Positions 34,861 to 46,098 of a stretch of 64,000 bases of DNA are shown here, in pieces (positions within the stretch are counted from its first letter, which is position 1; each line of letters opens with the position of its first letter). The stretch is from assembly GCA_025200525.1 (NCBI GenBank), contig CM045762.1:121336979-121400978 (forward strand), read 5' to 3'. This stretch comes from Camellia lanceoleosa (taxonomy: Eukaryota; Streptophyta; Magnoliopsida; Ericales; Theaceae). The position numbers were made by a program, and so were the translations under genes. Under the pieces are notes generated by a model. That model was not told the DNA's origin. It did not search any database and saw only the letters and a list, made by a program, of their open reading frames with translations.

Positions 34861-35337
34861 TATGTTTTCTGGGTGTTTCTGGGTGTTGGTATGTTCTGCT
34901 GTGATGCTGAGTGCTATTCTGCTCTGATCTGTTTGTTCAGACTTGCTGCTGTGTTGGTTTAATTAATTCTTGGTGCTTGGATTGGCTGCAGGATTGGATG
35001 TAGTTTTATGCAAGGTGTATGGTTTCTTGTTGGGTTGCTGCATTTTATTAGTCATTCTTTGCTTTGTTGTGTTATCTTCTTTGTTATACCTTTCTGATTA
35101 CGCTTGCTATTATGTAGTTATACTATTTGTTATGCTGCTCGCTTGCTCTGCTCTGGTTTGGTTGTTGGTGTATATTCTTTTCCTGGTTTTTTGGTTTTGT
35201 TTCATCTGTCTGTTGTGCTCGTTGGTTTCTCACCAACTAGGAGGTTGGAGCTTGTTTTAGCTCCAAGCTCCTTTTTATTGATGTAAATTCCAATATATGC
35301 ATCAATAAAGTTTTCTTTTTGTTGATCAAAAAAAAAA
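34861..35337 (+). other. L1 3' UTR and A tail
   Basis: T/G-rich sequence with many TGCT words ends in TTGATCAAAAAAAAAA. Leu/Cys-rich ORFs predicted here reflect composition only. Confidence 0.75.
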
Positions 35338-35353
35338 ATGAGATTCTTCCAAA

Positions 35354-36316
35354 CCTTACTCTGAAAAGCTAATGCTTAGAAACTAGTTATTCTTGTCTAC
35401 CCTCAACCTTTGCCCATATTACTTCCCTAACAGGTATGCAGCTTTCTGTATGTCTCCCTTGTATTTATTTCTCCTTTTCAAACAAGGTTCCCTATGTATC
35501 ATATTGATGCAACGGTGGCTATTTGCTCTAACTCGTCCCTAGTTTGCCTGAGTTTTTCCCACCTCTATAAAAAAAATAAATAAATAAATAAAAAAAGAGA
35601 AGGAAATGGTATTTGTTTTCCCCTCCCTGTTTTCTCGTCTATACCTTGATATATTAAATAAATAATTTTTATATGTATATATATATAATTTAATTTGTTA
35701 AATATAATAAGAATAAAACTCCAAAATATTAATATATATCTCATTTTTTACCTTTATCTCTCATTTTTAATCTCTTTAACTCTCATTATTCATCAATATT
35801 TGTTTTGTCATATGATATATCATCATTTATTTTTATTTTCTTATATTATTAATAGCATCCCTTCTTAAAGGTGACAAATTACCCCAATACTTCCCCCTAC
35901 CTCCCTGATTGTCCTCGTCTGTCCTTGCCATTCTACATTGATGATCCCTAGGGTCTTTCTTTATCTTTGTGTGCCCTTTACTTGGGTCTAGTCTTCTCTT
36001 CTCTCATCTTACCCTTATTAATGTCTTCAAGTGGCATGTTACTATCAACTCTTCAACGTGTTATTTGTACACTGAAGTAACCCAACCCATCTTGAATATT
36101 TTTAAGATTTGATGAACAATATATTTTTGAATTCAGTATGGGTTTGGATAGAAATTCATAAACCCAAATTAAATTTGGGTTGGACTTAGATAAAGACAAC
36201 GGGCAACCCGCAGCCTAAATTGTATATAAAAATAGTAAACATATATATAAATTATTAGCTATTTGATGATGGTTAGAATAATTGCAATCTTTAAATCATA
36301 TTCACTGCATATATAT
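35354..36316. other. Non-coding interval after the L1
   Basis: The first bases continue the minus-strand protease relic for a few codons before stops. Beyond that are AAATAA repeats (about 35575-35595), AT-rich sequence and no supported gene. Confidence 0.5.
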
Positions 36317-36636
36317 TGACAAAACTAAAATTCTCAAGAAATTGATTTGTAATTATGTTTCAATTTTAAACAATAAATAACAATCTTAATGAAACAATTA
36401 AAGACAAATCGACATAACAATTTAATGTAGAAAAATCACAATTAGAGTGCCTCCAATTGTGATATAAAAATCACAAGCCAAAGCCATAAAACAATCCACT
36501 AAGAATATAAAAATGAATTACACATGTGTACCCTCAATTATCTAGCAAATCCACTCTCGAATTAGGCGCTGCCCTTGGACCCTCGTGAGCTAACCAAGCA
36601 ACTCGATCCCCATACATAGTCAGTGAAGTGGCCAAC

Positions 36637-38059
36637 TGTTATACCAAAAGGCAACCTAAAAGGGGGTTGAATTGGGTAATTAAAAAAAAATTTGACCAGA
36701 AATTAGATTTCAAATGACTACGTAATTAAATGCAATAGATAAACAATGAATAAACAGAGAATAAAAGAAAAGCAAAGAAGAGCTCAACACAAGGGTTTGT
36801 AGTGGTTCGGGTCACCGGCCTACGTCAACTCCTCTGGAGACCTCTTTGAGAATTTATTCACTAAGAATCAATGCACCACCAAGCTTCACCTAGCTTGTGG
36901 ATTTTTACAAAGGACTTACTTCAATCTGTTGAGGACCTCTCAACTAAATGCCTCACTTTACAAGTGATTCACTCATAAAATAAGGAACAAGAATAAGAGG
37001 TACAACTGTCATCTTTTACAGATATTCTCTCTTAAAAGATGGATATGAAAATATAAGCACAAAGGTAATTTAAGACACTCTTAGATGTGAAAATGGAAGT
37101 ACAATGAAGTATAAAAGCTCTTGAATGCTCTGTTGTATTGAAGAAGTGTATCGATTGAACAAGGAAAGCTTCATCTTTATAGTATTAATGGCTTCTAACT
37201 GTTGGAGAGAGGAGATTCGAATCTTCTAGCCGTTGGAGCAAATCATGGAGGACTTCTTCCAGCTGTGTTTGATCAGAGCATGGTGTATACAAATCATTAA
37301 ATGCACAAGCTTTTGATTTAATGCTCTCCTTCATAGGTCAGCTCTTAGTAGAAGATATGGTGACAAAAAGATCTGCTCAAAGATCAGAGATGATGTCATA
37401 TTTTGCACATAGATCAGAAAAAGTGGCTGAGAAATGATCTGTGTAAATTTAGATTTGATTTGGTAGGTGGGATTTTTTAAACTCAGATTTACAGGTGTCG
37501 ACCCTTGCAGAGTGGGTGTCGACCATTTTCTCTCTTCTCTTCTCTTAGTTGAGTTCCAGGAGTTCCTAGTGTCGACCCTTATCATTCTTGGTGTCGACCC
37601 TCGCTGCTGGATTACATTCTAAAATTTTGTGTCGACCTGTGCTGTTCTTGGTGCCGACCCTTGCTACTGGATTGCACACTGAATTTAGTGTCGACCCTTG
37701 CTGTTCTTGGTGTCAACCTTTGCTGCTGGATTGCACATAGAAATTTAGTGTCGACCCTTGTTTCTGGAACACTTAGACATTTTGAGCTTCACTTTATTGT
37801 CGACCCTTGCTATTTTGGTGTCGACCCTTGGACCTGTTCCAAGTATAAATAGAATTTTGCAAAGAAGTGTTAATCTCATGTTTTGAGGGGTTAAAAACCA
37901 TTGAAAAATAGCACTCTAGAATCATATATCTTCTAGAGCCATTGAAGCACAATTTGTATATTATTATTTTGAAAACTTTGAATAATAAAATGAATTCTAA
38001 ATATTTGTCAATAATCAAAATCAATAAGAATTTAAAGTTGAATAACCTTGGGGCTAACA
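36637..38059. repeat. Solo LTR, 1423 bp, TSD CCAAC
   Basis: Ends TGTTATACC and GGGGCTAACA, with perfect CCAAC at 36632-36636 and 38060-38064. Comparison with the intact LTR at 41403-42443 shows the uninterrupted site, so the borders are exact. Internal text includes GGGTTTGTAGTGGTTCGGGT, a phrase common in copia-type LTRs. A 60-bp tandem array with GTCGAC words lies inside. Confidence 0.88.
37494..37832. repeat. GTGTCGACCCTTG tandem array
   Basis: GTCGAC occurs at 37571, 37631, 37690 and 37750, a 60-bp period, with a second related copy in each unit (for example 37593 and 37651). Single copies lie on both sides. The word is the SalI palindrome with flanking bases conserved. Confidence 0.85.
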
Positions 38060-38189
38060 CCAACAAAAGCACAATTCAGGTTGGATTCGTATCTAAACAC
38101 TCACATCCTCACTGAAACATAAGAGCAAATAAAATTAAAACCGAAATGAGTTTTGTCAAATGGGATTGCCAATTAAAAAAAACCTAACA

Positions 38190-38201
38190 ATCTCCCATTT
38201 T
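38190..38201 (-). other. Polypurine tract of the gag-only element
   Basis: AAAATGGGAGAT on the minus strand abuts the TGTTAGG start of the 3' LTR, the normal place for priming plus-strand DNA. Confidence 0.7.
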
Positions 38202-39717
38202 GACAATTCCGTAACAAAACACACCTAATAAATAAAATCCTAAACACCCCAATCCATTACAACCAACTAAGATAGCTTTCTTAAGGTCAAGATCTACAAA
38301 ATAGCTATTAGTGTTGCGATCTGCAAAACGACTATTAGTGCCACAAGAGTATATGAATGCAAGAGGCATAAAGTTTATCTTGAAGCATGAATAGATGGAA
38401 ATTTTAAAAACATGCAGACACACTAATAAAAAAATGCTGACACACTAATAAAAAACTCCCTCTCCAAATTCTCTCCCTTTTTGTCATGAATTGTCAAAGG
38501 AAGCCTAGTCAACTAAATCATGAGCATAAACCACACAAGCAATGACATGATGATGTAATAACCAATAGCATGCAGGAAATAAACAATAAATAAATAGTCC
38601 ATAGCAATATACAAACCAACTAATACCAATCTCCCTTACAAAACCAATCAATATAAGTCCATACTAAAAAAAACTCCCCTGCAAAGATTAACCAAACTCA
38701 CTCTCACTAAAAGTAACCACAAGCACCAAAAATAATGAACAAAAAGGAAAAGACAAAATCAATATGGTGGAGGAAGTTAAGGAATTTCAGATTTATACCT
38801 TAAAACTCACAAGAATATCTAAGAAACACAATTACTTGAAAACAAAATGTGCACAACCTCTAGAAGATTACTCATGAAAGAATGTGATGCAACATGTGAA
38901 AAGCATAGATCCCATGATAAAAGTGTGTGTGTGTAGCTCTTGAAATTCGACAAAAAATCCTCGTAGTGATCTGATCGCTGGACCTCCGGCAAGAGAATCT
39001 AAATTCAACTTAGGAAAGTTAAATCACTAGGAATCAAGGGGTATTTGTTGAGTAAATGCGGAGGCTCTTCCTCAATCAATGAATCAAATTTTTTAATTTT
39101 TCTTTATTTGTTTTGCCCAGTCACTGGTGGTTTTCATGCTCAAGTGTATGAAAACCAAACCAGAGAAGTATGGATAAAATAAGGATAGCCTGGTTGGTGA
39201 CTCTGAGGTAGCCTTTTCCTCATGCCCTCACTATAATAAATTGAGGGGAAAGTCGTGGAGATGAAAAAAGATGGTAGGTGGTTAATAGACTCAACATCAC
39301 CCATGATGTGCTAGTATAGGTCAATTCCTCTAAAAATGCAAAAGACACAATGGCAGAAGTCCATAGAGAAATTTGATCACTTATGCGGAAGATTCCGATA
39401 TTTGCTAATCCAAGAGTGTGTACAGAATGAGACATACTAATCAAAGTTCACATATTCCGAAATGAGTAGTGACCACAAAAAGTATACACATATTAACATG
39501 TAATGGATATTCTCATCAATTCCAATATGCACCAAGAACTTCTCAAAAATTTCAAGTTTGCAAAACTATACTAAGAAAATTTTCTCTTTTTATTTTTTAT
39601 TTTTATGGAAAGCAAGAAAGAAATGACAAACATAGACAAAAGACCAAAAAAAAAAAAAAAAAAAAACTAAAAACAAAAACTCAAAACAAAAAGAGAAAAA
39701 AAAAATGAATAAACAAA
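38202..39717 (-). other. Non-coding internal region
   Basis: No gag or pol similarity is seen. It includes ATTCATGACAAAAAGGGAGA (minus strand), a phrase I associate with 3' internal parts of copia elements, and A-rich tracts near 39645-39710. A short GT repeat lies at about 38925-38936. Confidence 0.45.
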
Positions 39718-41329
39718 TTAACCCAAATCAAGCTTTCTCATCCAAACGGCTTTAGTATGAACAATGTTATGAGTATTGTAGCTCTTGGGTGATGTCTTGA
39801 CATTGTGGTTCCCTTCACCTTCAATGGGAACCCATCTTGACTTGGTTTCCAACCTTCTACTCCAAGGTCTAGGCAAATACAAACTCGCTTCATATTTGGT
39901 CTTGAACAAATCAAAACAATGAGGTCTAATTTGACCCCTAATCTCATTACAACTAATGAAATGCTCCTTTTCCAAGAGGTATTAGAATTTTTCTACCTCT
40001 ATGAGACACTCTCCCATACAACTCATAATAATAATGGCGAATATGACCATATATACTACAATGATGACAAATAAAAATAGGGTGTACTTTATTTTCTTTG
40101 ACCTCACTAACTCTTGGAAGATTGAGAAATCCATCCTCAAGTTGAATCTTTTGCTCCCCTATTCGTTGAGTTTTTGTAACATGAGATGTAGATGCACTCC
40201 ATTTTTGCTCTTTGTCACCACAAAAGCCAATGCCACTCTTGTCATAACACATTTGTTGAGACCCAATGATATTGTCTAAAGCCTTTGATCTTTAGTTCCA
40301 AAGACCAATGGTAGTCATAGCACACTTGAGCTTATTCTCTTTCTTGACGACTAGCTCTTCCAAAGCAGCTTGAGACATCTTGAGTGTTACGATCTTTTTT
40401 TCATATGTTGCATAGATTTGTTGTAGCTCATTCGTCTCTATCTCACAAGTCAAGAGTTTTGTACAAAGAGCTTGTCAATCTTTAGAGATCTTGATGGCAT
40501 CATTCCTAATCTCGAAAATCTCTTCCTTTAGTTTGATATTCTCACTTTCATAAGCTTTAAGTTTGATAATGAGTTTGTCATTAAACTTAGATAAGTTAAA
40601 AGACTCCTTATACATCTTTTCATAAACTTCTTATAGTGCTTCACCATCTACATCACAATCACTTTCCGAGGATTCATCATCAGTGACATTCTCAATTGGC
40701 ATATTTGGATACTCCATTTGTCCTTCAGTTCTAAAAGTTGCTATGAAAGAAAAAAATTGTTCATGCTTCTCTTCGCCCTAAGCCTCGTTGTCACTTTCAT
40801 CCTTATCAAACTCTAATTCATCATCTCAAGTAATAACTTTTTTTCCCCTCAAACGACTAGGGCATTCTTGAGCAAAGTAGCCAAAACCTTGGCATTCATA
40901 GCATTAGACTCTTTGAGGCGTCCCTTGTAATTTTCCCTTCTTCTTCTCCATTTTAGGATCAATTTTGAGTTTTTCTTTTCCTTTGGATTTGTGAGTTAAT
41001 TCCACAAGATTAGGTTTCATTTTTTGAAAAGACTTCTTATATTATTTTACAAAAGCATCTGTAATCTTAGAATCAAACTCACAATCTTCATCAGAGTCCT
41101 TTCCAACTCGATGAACACTACTAAAAGTAATATCATCTTTTTGTTTCTTTTTAAAATTCATATGTGCCTCATAAGTTTGGAGATTTTTGCACATGACGGA
41201 TTGCCAAACTTTTTCATCAATAGATTTCAAAAACGTTATAATCCGAGCTTTCCAAAAAGGATAATTAGATCTGTCAAGTAAAGGTGGTCGCATCGTAGAA
41301 TTCTTTTCACAAATTGAATCCATTATCAT
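39718..41329 (-). pseudogene. Copia-type Gag, decayed
   Basis: The N-terminus has RPPLLDRSNYPFWKARI and FLKSIDEKVWQSV, the hallmark of a large plant copia Gag group. Charged helices follow, in several frames. Zinc-knuckle remnants appear at 39953-40250 (CHHCSIYGHIRHYYYELYG), and the post-knuckle segment VWMRKLDLG is at 39718-39975. Stops divide it into at least four parts. Nothing resembling protease or integrase follows. Confidence 0.75.
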
Positions 41330-41388
41330 AAATCAAACAAGATCTCGCTCCTAAAGTTTAAAAAAAAAAAAAAAAGATTGAGCGACCT

Positions 41389-41400
41389 GCTCTGATACCA
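41389..41400 (-). other. Primer-binding site, Met-tRNA type
   Basis: TGGTATCAGAGC on the minus strand, two bases from the 5' LTR end. This matches the initiator methionine tRNA complement used by most plant copia elements. Confidence 0.9.
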
Positions 41401-41402
41401 AT

Positions 41403-42443
41403 TGAAAAATCTAAGATTCCCGAGAGATTGATTTGTGATTATATTTCAATTCTAAACAACGAATAACAATCCCAAATAAACAATCAAAGACAAATCAACA
41501 CAACAATTTAACTTGGAAAAGCCATAATAGGAGCTCCTCCAATTGTAATAAAAAAATCACGGGCCAAAACTATATAATAATCCGCGAAGAAGACAAAAAG
41601 AAATTACACATGTATACCCTCAATTACCTAGGAAATCCACGCCTAAATTGAACTGACCCCGATGTGCCTCTTCTACCACCGTCTTCACCTCAGAATTGTC
41701 TTGCCCAACATTGAGTCCACAATGCTAATGTTGAATCTATGATGATGAGCCATTTCAAAATCCACCAAAGTTTCAAGTTCAAGTTCCTTAAGAATCCACC
41801 AAAGAACAACTCTGTCTTTTGTGAATAAAAGAAAACAAGCAAACCCCTTGATGATATTGATTTAAAGTTCATAGATCCATTGATCACTCTTAAATTATCA
41901 AGAAAATACTCACAAAGCACCCTCCAATATAAAACACTTTATTTTTTTTCTTCCTCTCTGATAATCTGGAAGGCACAAACCTTAAAATGAACAAACAACG
42001 CACTTTATAGTAAATTGGATTGTGAAGACCGTTCAAGTGGTCATTTGCAGTCAAAGTTGTCTGATCTCTCGAGCGGTAAAACTTGTTTCCCAAACGCTCT
42101 GAAAAAATACTGGATAATCATTTTCTCTGCTCAATCGCACAAATGACCGCTCAAGCGGTCAAACAACTTTAACTACATTTTTTATTTTTGCTTGGGGGCA
42201 TTGCCTCTCGACCCCGCTTGGGCACTGTCCCGAACCCGCTATGGGGCGCTATGTACCCCTTAGACCCCCGCGAGCTGACCGAGCAACTCGATTCCCGTAC
42301 ATAGTTAGTGAAGTGGCAAACAAAAGTACTTCAGGTTGGATTCGCATCTAAACACTCACATCTTTACTGAAACATAAGAGTGAATAAAATTACAACTAAA
42401 AAGAGTTTTGTCAAACGAGATTGCCAATTATAAAAACCTAACA
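41403..42443 (-). repeat. 5' LTR of the gag-only element, 1041 bp
   Basis: On the minus strand it begins TGTTAGGTTTTTATAATTGG and ends TTTTTCA next to the primer site. It contains the CCGCTCGAG / CCGCTTGAGCGG-like palindromes and GC-rich block that also occur in the solo LTR at 2245. Confidence 0.88.
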
Positions 42444-43265
42444 CATATGGTATACATAAGGAACCCAACACAAAAGCTACCATTTTCCCTTCTCACTCAA
42501 AAAAGGGCAAAGCCAACGATAGTGGTATAATAGTTTTTCGATTCTCATCTTTACCTTATCTTTGTCTGTCTCATCATACAAATTACTTGTCTGGATATAT
42601 TAATGATATCATTAATATATTATTAATGGAGCTAAATAATAGAGTCTAACTCTAATAAATTAATTAATTGAGCTAAAATAAATAATTTAAAATAATTATT
42701 AAAAAAAAAACCTTCATCAATTTCATCAAATTTAATTAAGTGAAAAATGGTTATTGAAAATTTAGTAAAATATTTGATTCATACTTGATTTGATGAAATA
42801 TATAATGAAAACTTGATTTTATACAAGTTTGATGAGATGATTGAATCTGACTTTAGAAGACTATGAGAAATTGGTTTTGCTATGCCAATCTTCAATTCAT
42901 ATCCTTTTTATTTTTTTCTGTTTTTTCTTTTTCGTATAAGATTTATAATATGGGCACCAAAATTTTGTAGCATATGTAACAAGTGTTAGAATCGGTTTCC
43001 ATTTTATTTGCTGAATTAGGAAGTAGTGGCATAACTATGTTTATGTTTCTACTCTCATAAGCTTCCATAATATAAGTTGGTTCTTGCACTAAGTGCTGGC
43101 ATTTCAATCATGCATGAATGAATGAAGTGGAAATATAAATTATTCTTTGGGATAGTAATTAGTTGTCCTAGCAATATTAGAGACAAAGAAACCAATCGAT
43201 AAAAAATATCAAAAAAAAAAAAAAAAAATCACTGAATTTGAATCATACATTTTTTTTTTTGGATT
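42444..43265. other. Non-coding AT-rich interval
   Basis: No ORF or element ends recognised. Repeated ATTAAT/TAATTA words and a poly-A near 43209. Confidence 0.5.
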
Positions 43266-43270
43266 GGTTT

Positions 43271-43593
43271 TGATGAATTTCTTGTATTTCATATATCACT
43301 CATATCTTTACAGCAGAAGCTTATACTGGTTTATATAAGCATACAAAATATCTAATCTGAAAACTAACCAACTCATAACAATCTAACTGATTCTAAACAA
43401 ACTAACCACCTTATAACAAACTAACTAACCAATACAACTGATTCCATTGTAACATGACCTCAGAAGACTAGATGTACAGGACTGTGATGATGCAGCTCTA
43501 ACAGACACTGTATGTGATGGTGATGAAAGCTGAGTGCAGTGAGCAGAGTGACCAGAGGAAGCAACAGCAATCGACATCGATGAAATGTCTTGA
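43271..43593 (-). repeat. 3' LTR of the copia element
   Basis: The first 190 bases differ from the 5' LTR at about two sites; the rest differs more, with several small indels. The 5' terminal TG reads TC here. TTATATAA near 43331 is the likely TATA region. Confidence 0.88.
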
Positions 43594-43609
43594 AATTTCT
43601 CAAGTTGAT

Positions 43610-44405
43610 TGGGGAAGGAACCACTAACAGCTTGTCACGAAGATAATGAAATCTAGAAGGAGACAGTGCCTTAGTGAAAATATCCGCAACTTGATCCATG
43701 GTAGGAATGTACTTAAGGGCAATTTGTTTGGCAACCACTTTTTCCCGAATAAAATGACAATCTATTTCTATATGCTTGGACCTAGAATGAAAGATAGGAT
43801 TGGAGGCCAATGCCATGGCAGATAAACTATCACACCAAATGACAGGAGAAGTAGAAGAAGTTACACAAAAATCCTTAAGTAATTGTTGAATCCAAGTGAG
43901 CTCAGCTGTAGCATGGGCTAAAGCTCTATACTCAGCTTCAGTTGATGAAGCCTTGAGCAAGCAAGAAAGTAGAAAAGGTGGAGTACCAAGCCCGAGGAGC
44001 TTGCTTGAGACCATACAAGGCCTTCTTGAGTTTGCAAACATGAGAAGAAGACTGTTCAAACCCTGGAGGTTGCACCATATAGACTTCTTCCTGAAGAGTA
44101 CCATGCAAAAATGCATTTGAAATATCAAGCTGCTTGATAGTCCATTAAGATTGAAGAGCAACACTTAAAAGGATTCGAATTGTGGGTTGTTTAGCCACGA
44201 GACTAAAGGTCTCATGAAAATCAATTCCCTCTTGTTGTAAAAATCCCTTAGCCACCAACCGGGCTTTATACCTAGCAATAGTACCATTGGAATCCCTTTT
44301 AATGCGAAAAACCCATTTGCATCCAATTGCAAATTTATGAGAAGGCAGAGGAACAAGGTCCTAAGTGCCTTGATTTTGAAGAGCTTGATATTCCTCTTTT
44401 ATGGC
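43610..44405 (-). pseudogene. RT and RNase H remnants of the copia element
   Basis: After a stop near 44404, RT motifs follow: [47 protein letters not shown] and [15 protein letters not shown], with a few stops. Then, without YVDD, the sequence jumps to [20 protein letters not shown] (RNase H) and IWCDSLSAMALASNP, SKHIEIDCHFIRE. The deletion removes the RT active site, the connection and the first RNase H Asp. The junction lies near 43960 at CTTGCTCAAGG. Confidence 0.85.
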
Positions 44406-46090
44406 TTAAAACCAGACAGGAGAATTAAGAGCAGCTGAAACAGATATGGGTTCAGTTTCAAGAAGAGAAACTGGAGCAGAAAAATAGTGAGAAATTTTAT
44501 GTTTAGATCTAGTAACCATGGGATGAGTGTTAGACACAGAAGAAGGAAGAGAAGGAGGAGGTAAATCAATGGTAATAGAGGAAATAGGAATAGGAATAGG
44601 TGGTGTAACAGACACAGGAACAGAAGACACAGGTGCAGAAATGGAAGAGGACTCAGCAGGAGTAGTAGACAAATCAGAGGCAGAAGAAGACTGAGTAGGA
44701 AGAACAGAAGAGGAACTGAGTGAAGGAGGCCAGAAAAAGGAGGCAAGAGTAGATAAATCTGGAGATAAATCTAGAGATGAAGAAGAGGAAATTGAAGACT
44801 GCTGCTGGGAGAAAGGAAAACATGACTCATTAAAAATGACATGTCTAGAAATGTAGATTTTGCCAGAAATAGGGTCAAGACATCGATACCCCTTGATAGT
44901 AGGATGATATCCTAAGAAAACACAAGATATGGATTTTGGAGCTAGTTTGTGTGGAGCATAGGGCTTTAACCAAGGGAAGCACTGGCAACCAAACACTTTG
45001 AAAAGAGAAAAATCAGGAATGTTGTGAAACAAGACTTCAAAAGGAGTCTTGTGATGTAATACACCAGAAGGCATTCTGTTAATGAGAAATGTGGCTGTAG
45101 TAACAGCATCAAACCAAAAATTAATTGGAACAGAAGAGTGATGAAGCAATGTGATAGCAGTTTCAATGATATGTCTGTGTTTGCACTCAGCTATGCCATT
45201 TTGAGCCTGAGTATAGGGACAACTACGTTGATGAATAATACCATGAGAAGGCAATAAAGTATCAACCCGTTTGTTCACAAATTCAGTGCCACAATCAGTC
45301 CTAAGTATTTTAAGAGAAGTCTGAAATTGAGTCTCAATATATGCTTTAAATACAAGCAATTTATCATACACCTCACTCTTGTAGTTCAAAGGATACACCC
45401 AAGTAAATCTACTAAAATCATCCACAAACAAAACATAGAAACGAAATGGAGCATTATCAACTGTAAAGGGACCCCACACATCACTATGAACTAAAGCAAA
45501 AGGACAATTGACAGAAGTATTAGACAATGTAAAAGGAAATCTGTGAGATTTGGACACATTACAATCAAGGCAGGATAAGGCCTTATTCAAAGACATTTTA
45601 TTAGGTAAAAAACTAGCTAGATGTTGATGCTTTAAAGCAGATGGATGGCATAATCTTTGATGCCAAAGCAGATCAGACACAGGAGCTTGAGTGCTAGACT
45701 GAAAAGCTTGAGGAGAAGAGAGATTCTCAGATGAAGGAAGAAACTGGCAAAGACCATTGACATTAACACCTCTATGCAGAATCTTGTTCGTGCATTTGTC
45801 CTGAATGACAAAAGTGTTAGCATCAAAAATAACAAAACAGTTATGGTCTTTAGTAAGTTGATGTACAGATAAAAGGTTTGAAGAAATAGCAGGAACATAA
45901 AGAAGATTTGAGAGATGAAAAGAATAATGTGGAGTAGGTAAGATACCTTTACCTATATGACTGATTGGTAAAGAAGAACCATTACCAACTTGAACCTGGT
46001 CCTGACCTTGATATGGCTGAAACTGATAAAGATTGGTCAAGTCATTTGTCATATGATTGGATGCAGCAGGGTCAATATACCAAGGAGGTA
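44406..46090 (-). pseudogene. Protease and integrase of the copia element
   Basis: The protease region reads WYIDPAASNHMT where DSGA is usual, so the catalytic loop is lost; LLYVPAISSNLLSVHQL follows. GAG_pre-integrase (LWHQRLCHPSALKHQ) and the zinc Cys pair (LDCNVSKSHR) come next. The integrase core shows HSDVWGPF (Asp), LRTDCGTEF (Asp) and NGIAECKHRHI (Glu), so the DDE triad is complete, and the chromatin-end motif FKVFGCQCFPWL is present. A long Ser/Pro-rich spacer leads to RT. The 548-codon segment is open, but it is out of frame with gag. Confidence 0.88.
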
Positions 46091-46098
46091 TAGGAGGA

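Larger units (their letters stand above)
24329..35337 (+). mobile_element. L1-type LINE, nearly complete, 16-bp TSD
   Basis: The perfect 16-bp duplication ATGAGATTCTTCCAAA occurs at 24313-24328 and 35338-35353, and the element ends in an A run. It has the L1 order: RRM-type ORF1, then endonuclease, RT and zf-RVT in ORF2, then a 3' UTR. Excluding the 4.8 kb nested unit it is about 6.2 kb. Only 15 bases precede the ORF1 ATG, so a little 5' UTR may be lost. Two stops in ORF1 and two lesions in ORF2 make it inactive. Confidence 0.92.
36317..38189 (-). repeat. 3' LTR of the gag-only element, interrupted
   Basis: It aligns with 41403-42443 at both ends: GAAATTGATTTGTAATTATG beside TG, and TTGCCAATT...CCTAACA at the other end. 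Ignoring the solo LTR it is only about 445 bp, because roughly 600 bp present in the 5' LTR are missing at AATTAGGCGCTGCCC. Confidence 0.8.
36317..42443 (-). mobile_element. Gag-only Ty1/copia derivative
   Basis: Two related LTRs bracket 3.2 kb of internal sequence. The minus strand has a methionine-tRNA-type primer site (TGGTATCAGAGC), a copia gag, then about 1.5 kb of non-coding sequence, then a polypurine tract at the 3' LTR. There is no integrase, RT or RNase H. It is therefore a non-autonomous derivative, formally like TR-GAG elements or one that lost pol. A solo LTR of 1.4 kb lies in the 3' LTR. The flanking 5-mers (TATAT and TATGG) do not match, so the insertion duplication is not confirmed. 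Confidence 0.8.

Noticed and set aside
34970..35286. Leu/Cys/Val-rich ORFs that look like membrane proteins
   Set aside because: They fall in the L1 3' UTR and reflect TGCT/TTGT composition.
36312..42448. Target-site duplication of the gag-only copia element
   Set aside because: TATAT and TATGG match at only three positions, so I do not claim it.
44399..44746. 115-codon Leu-rich minus-strand ORF
   Set aside because: Alternate frame of the Ser/Pro-rich spacer in the copia integrase ORF.
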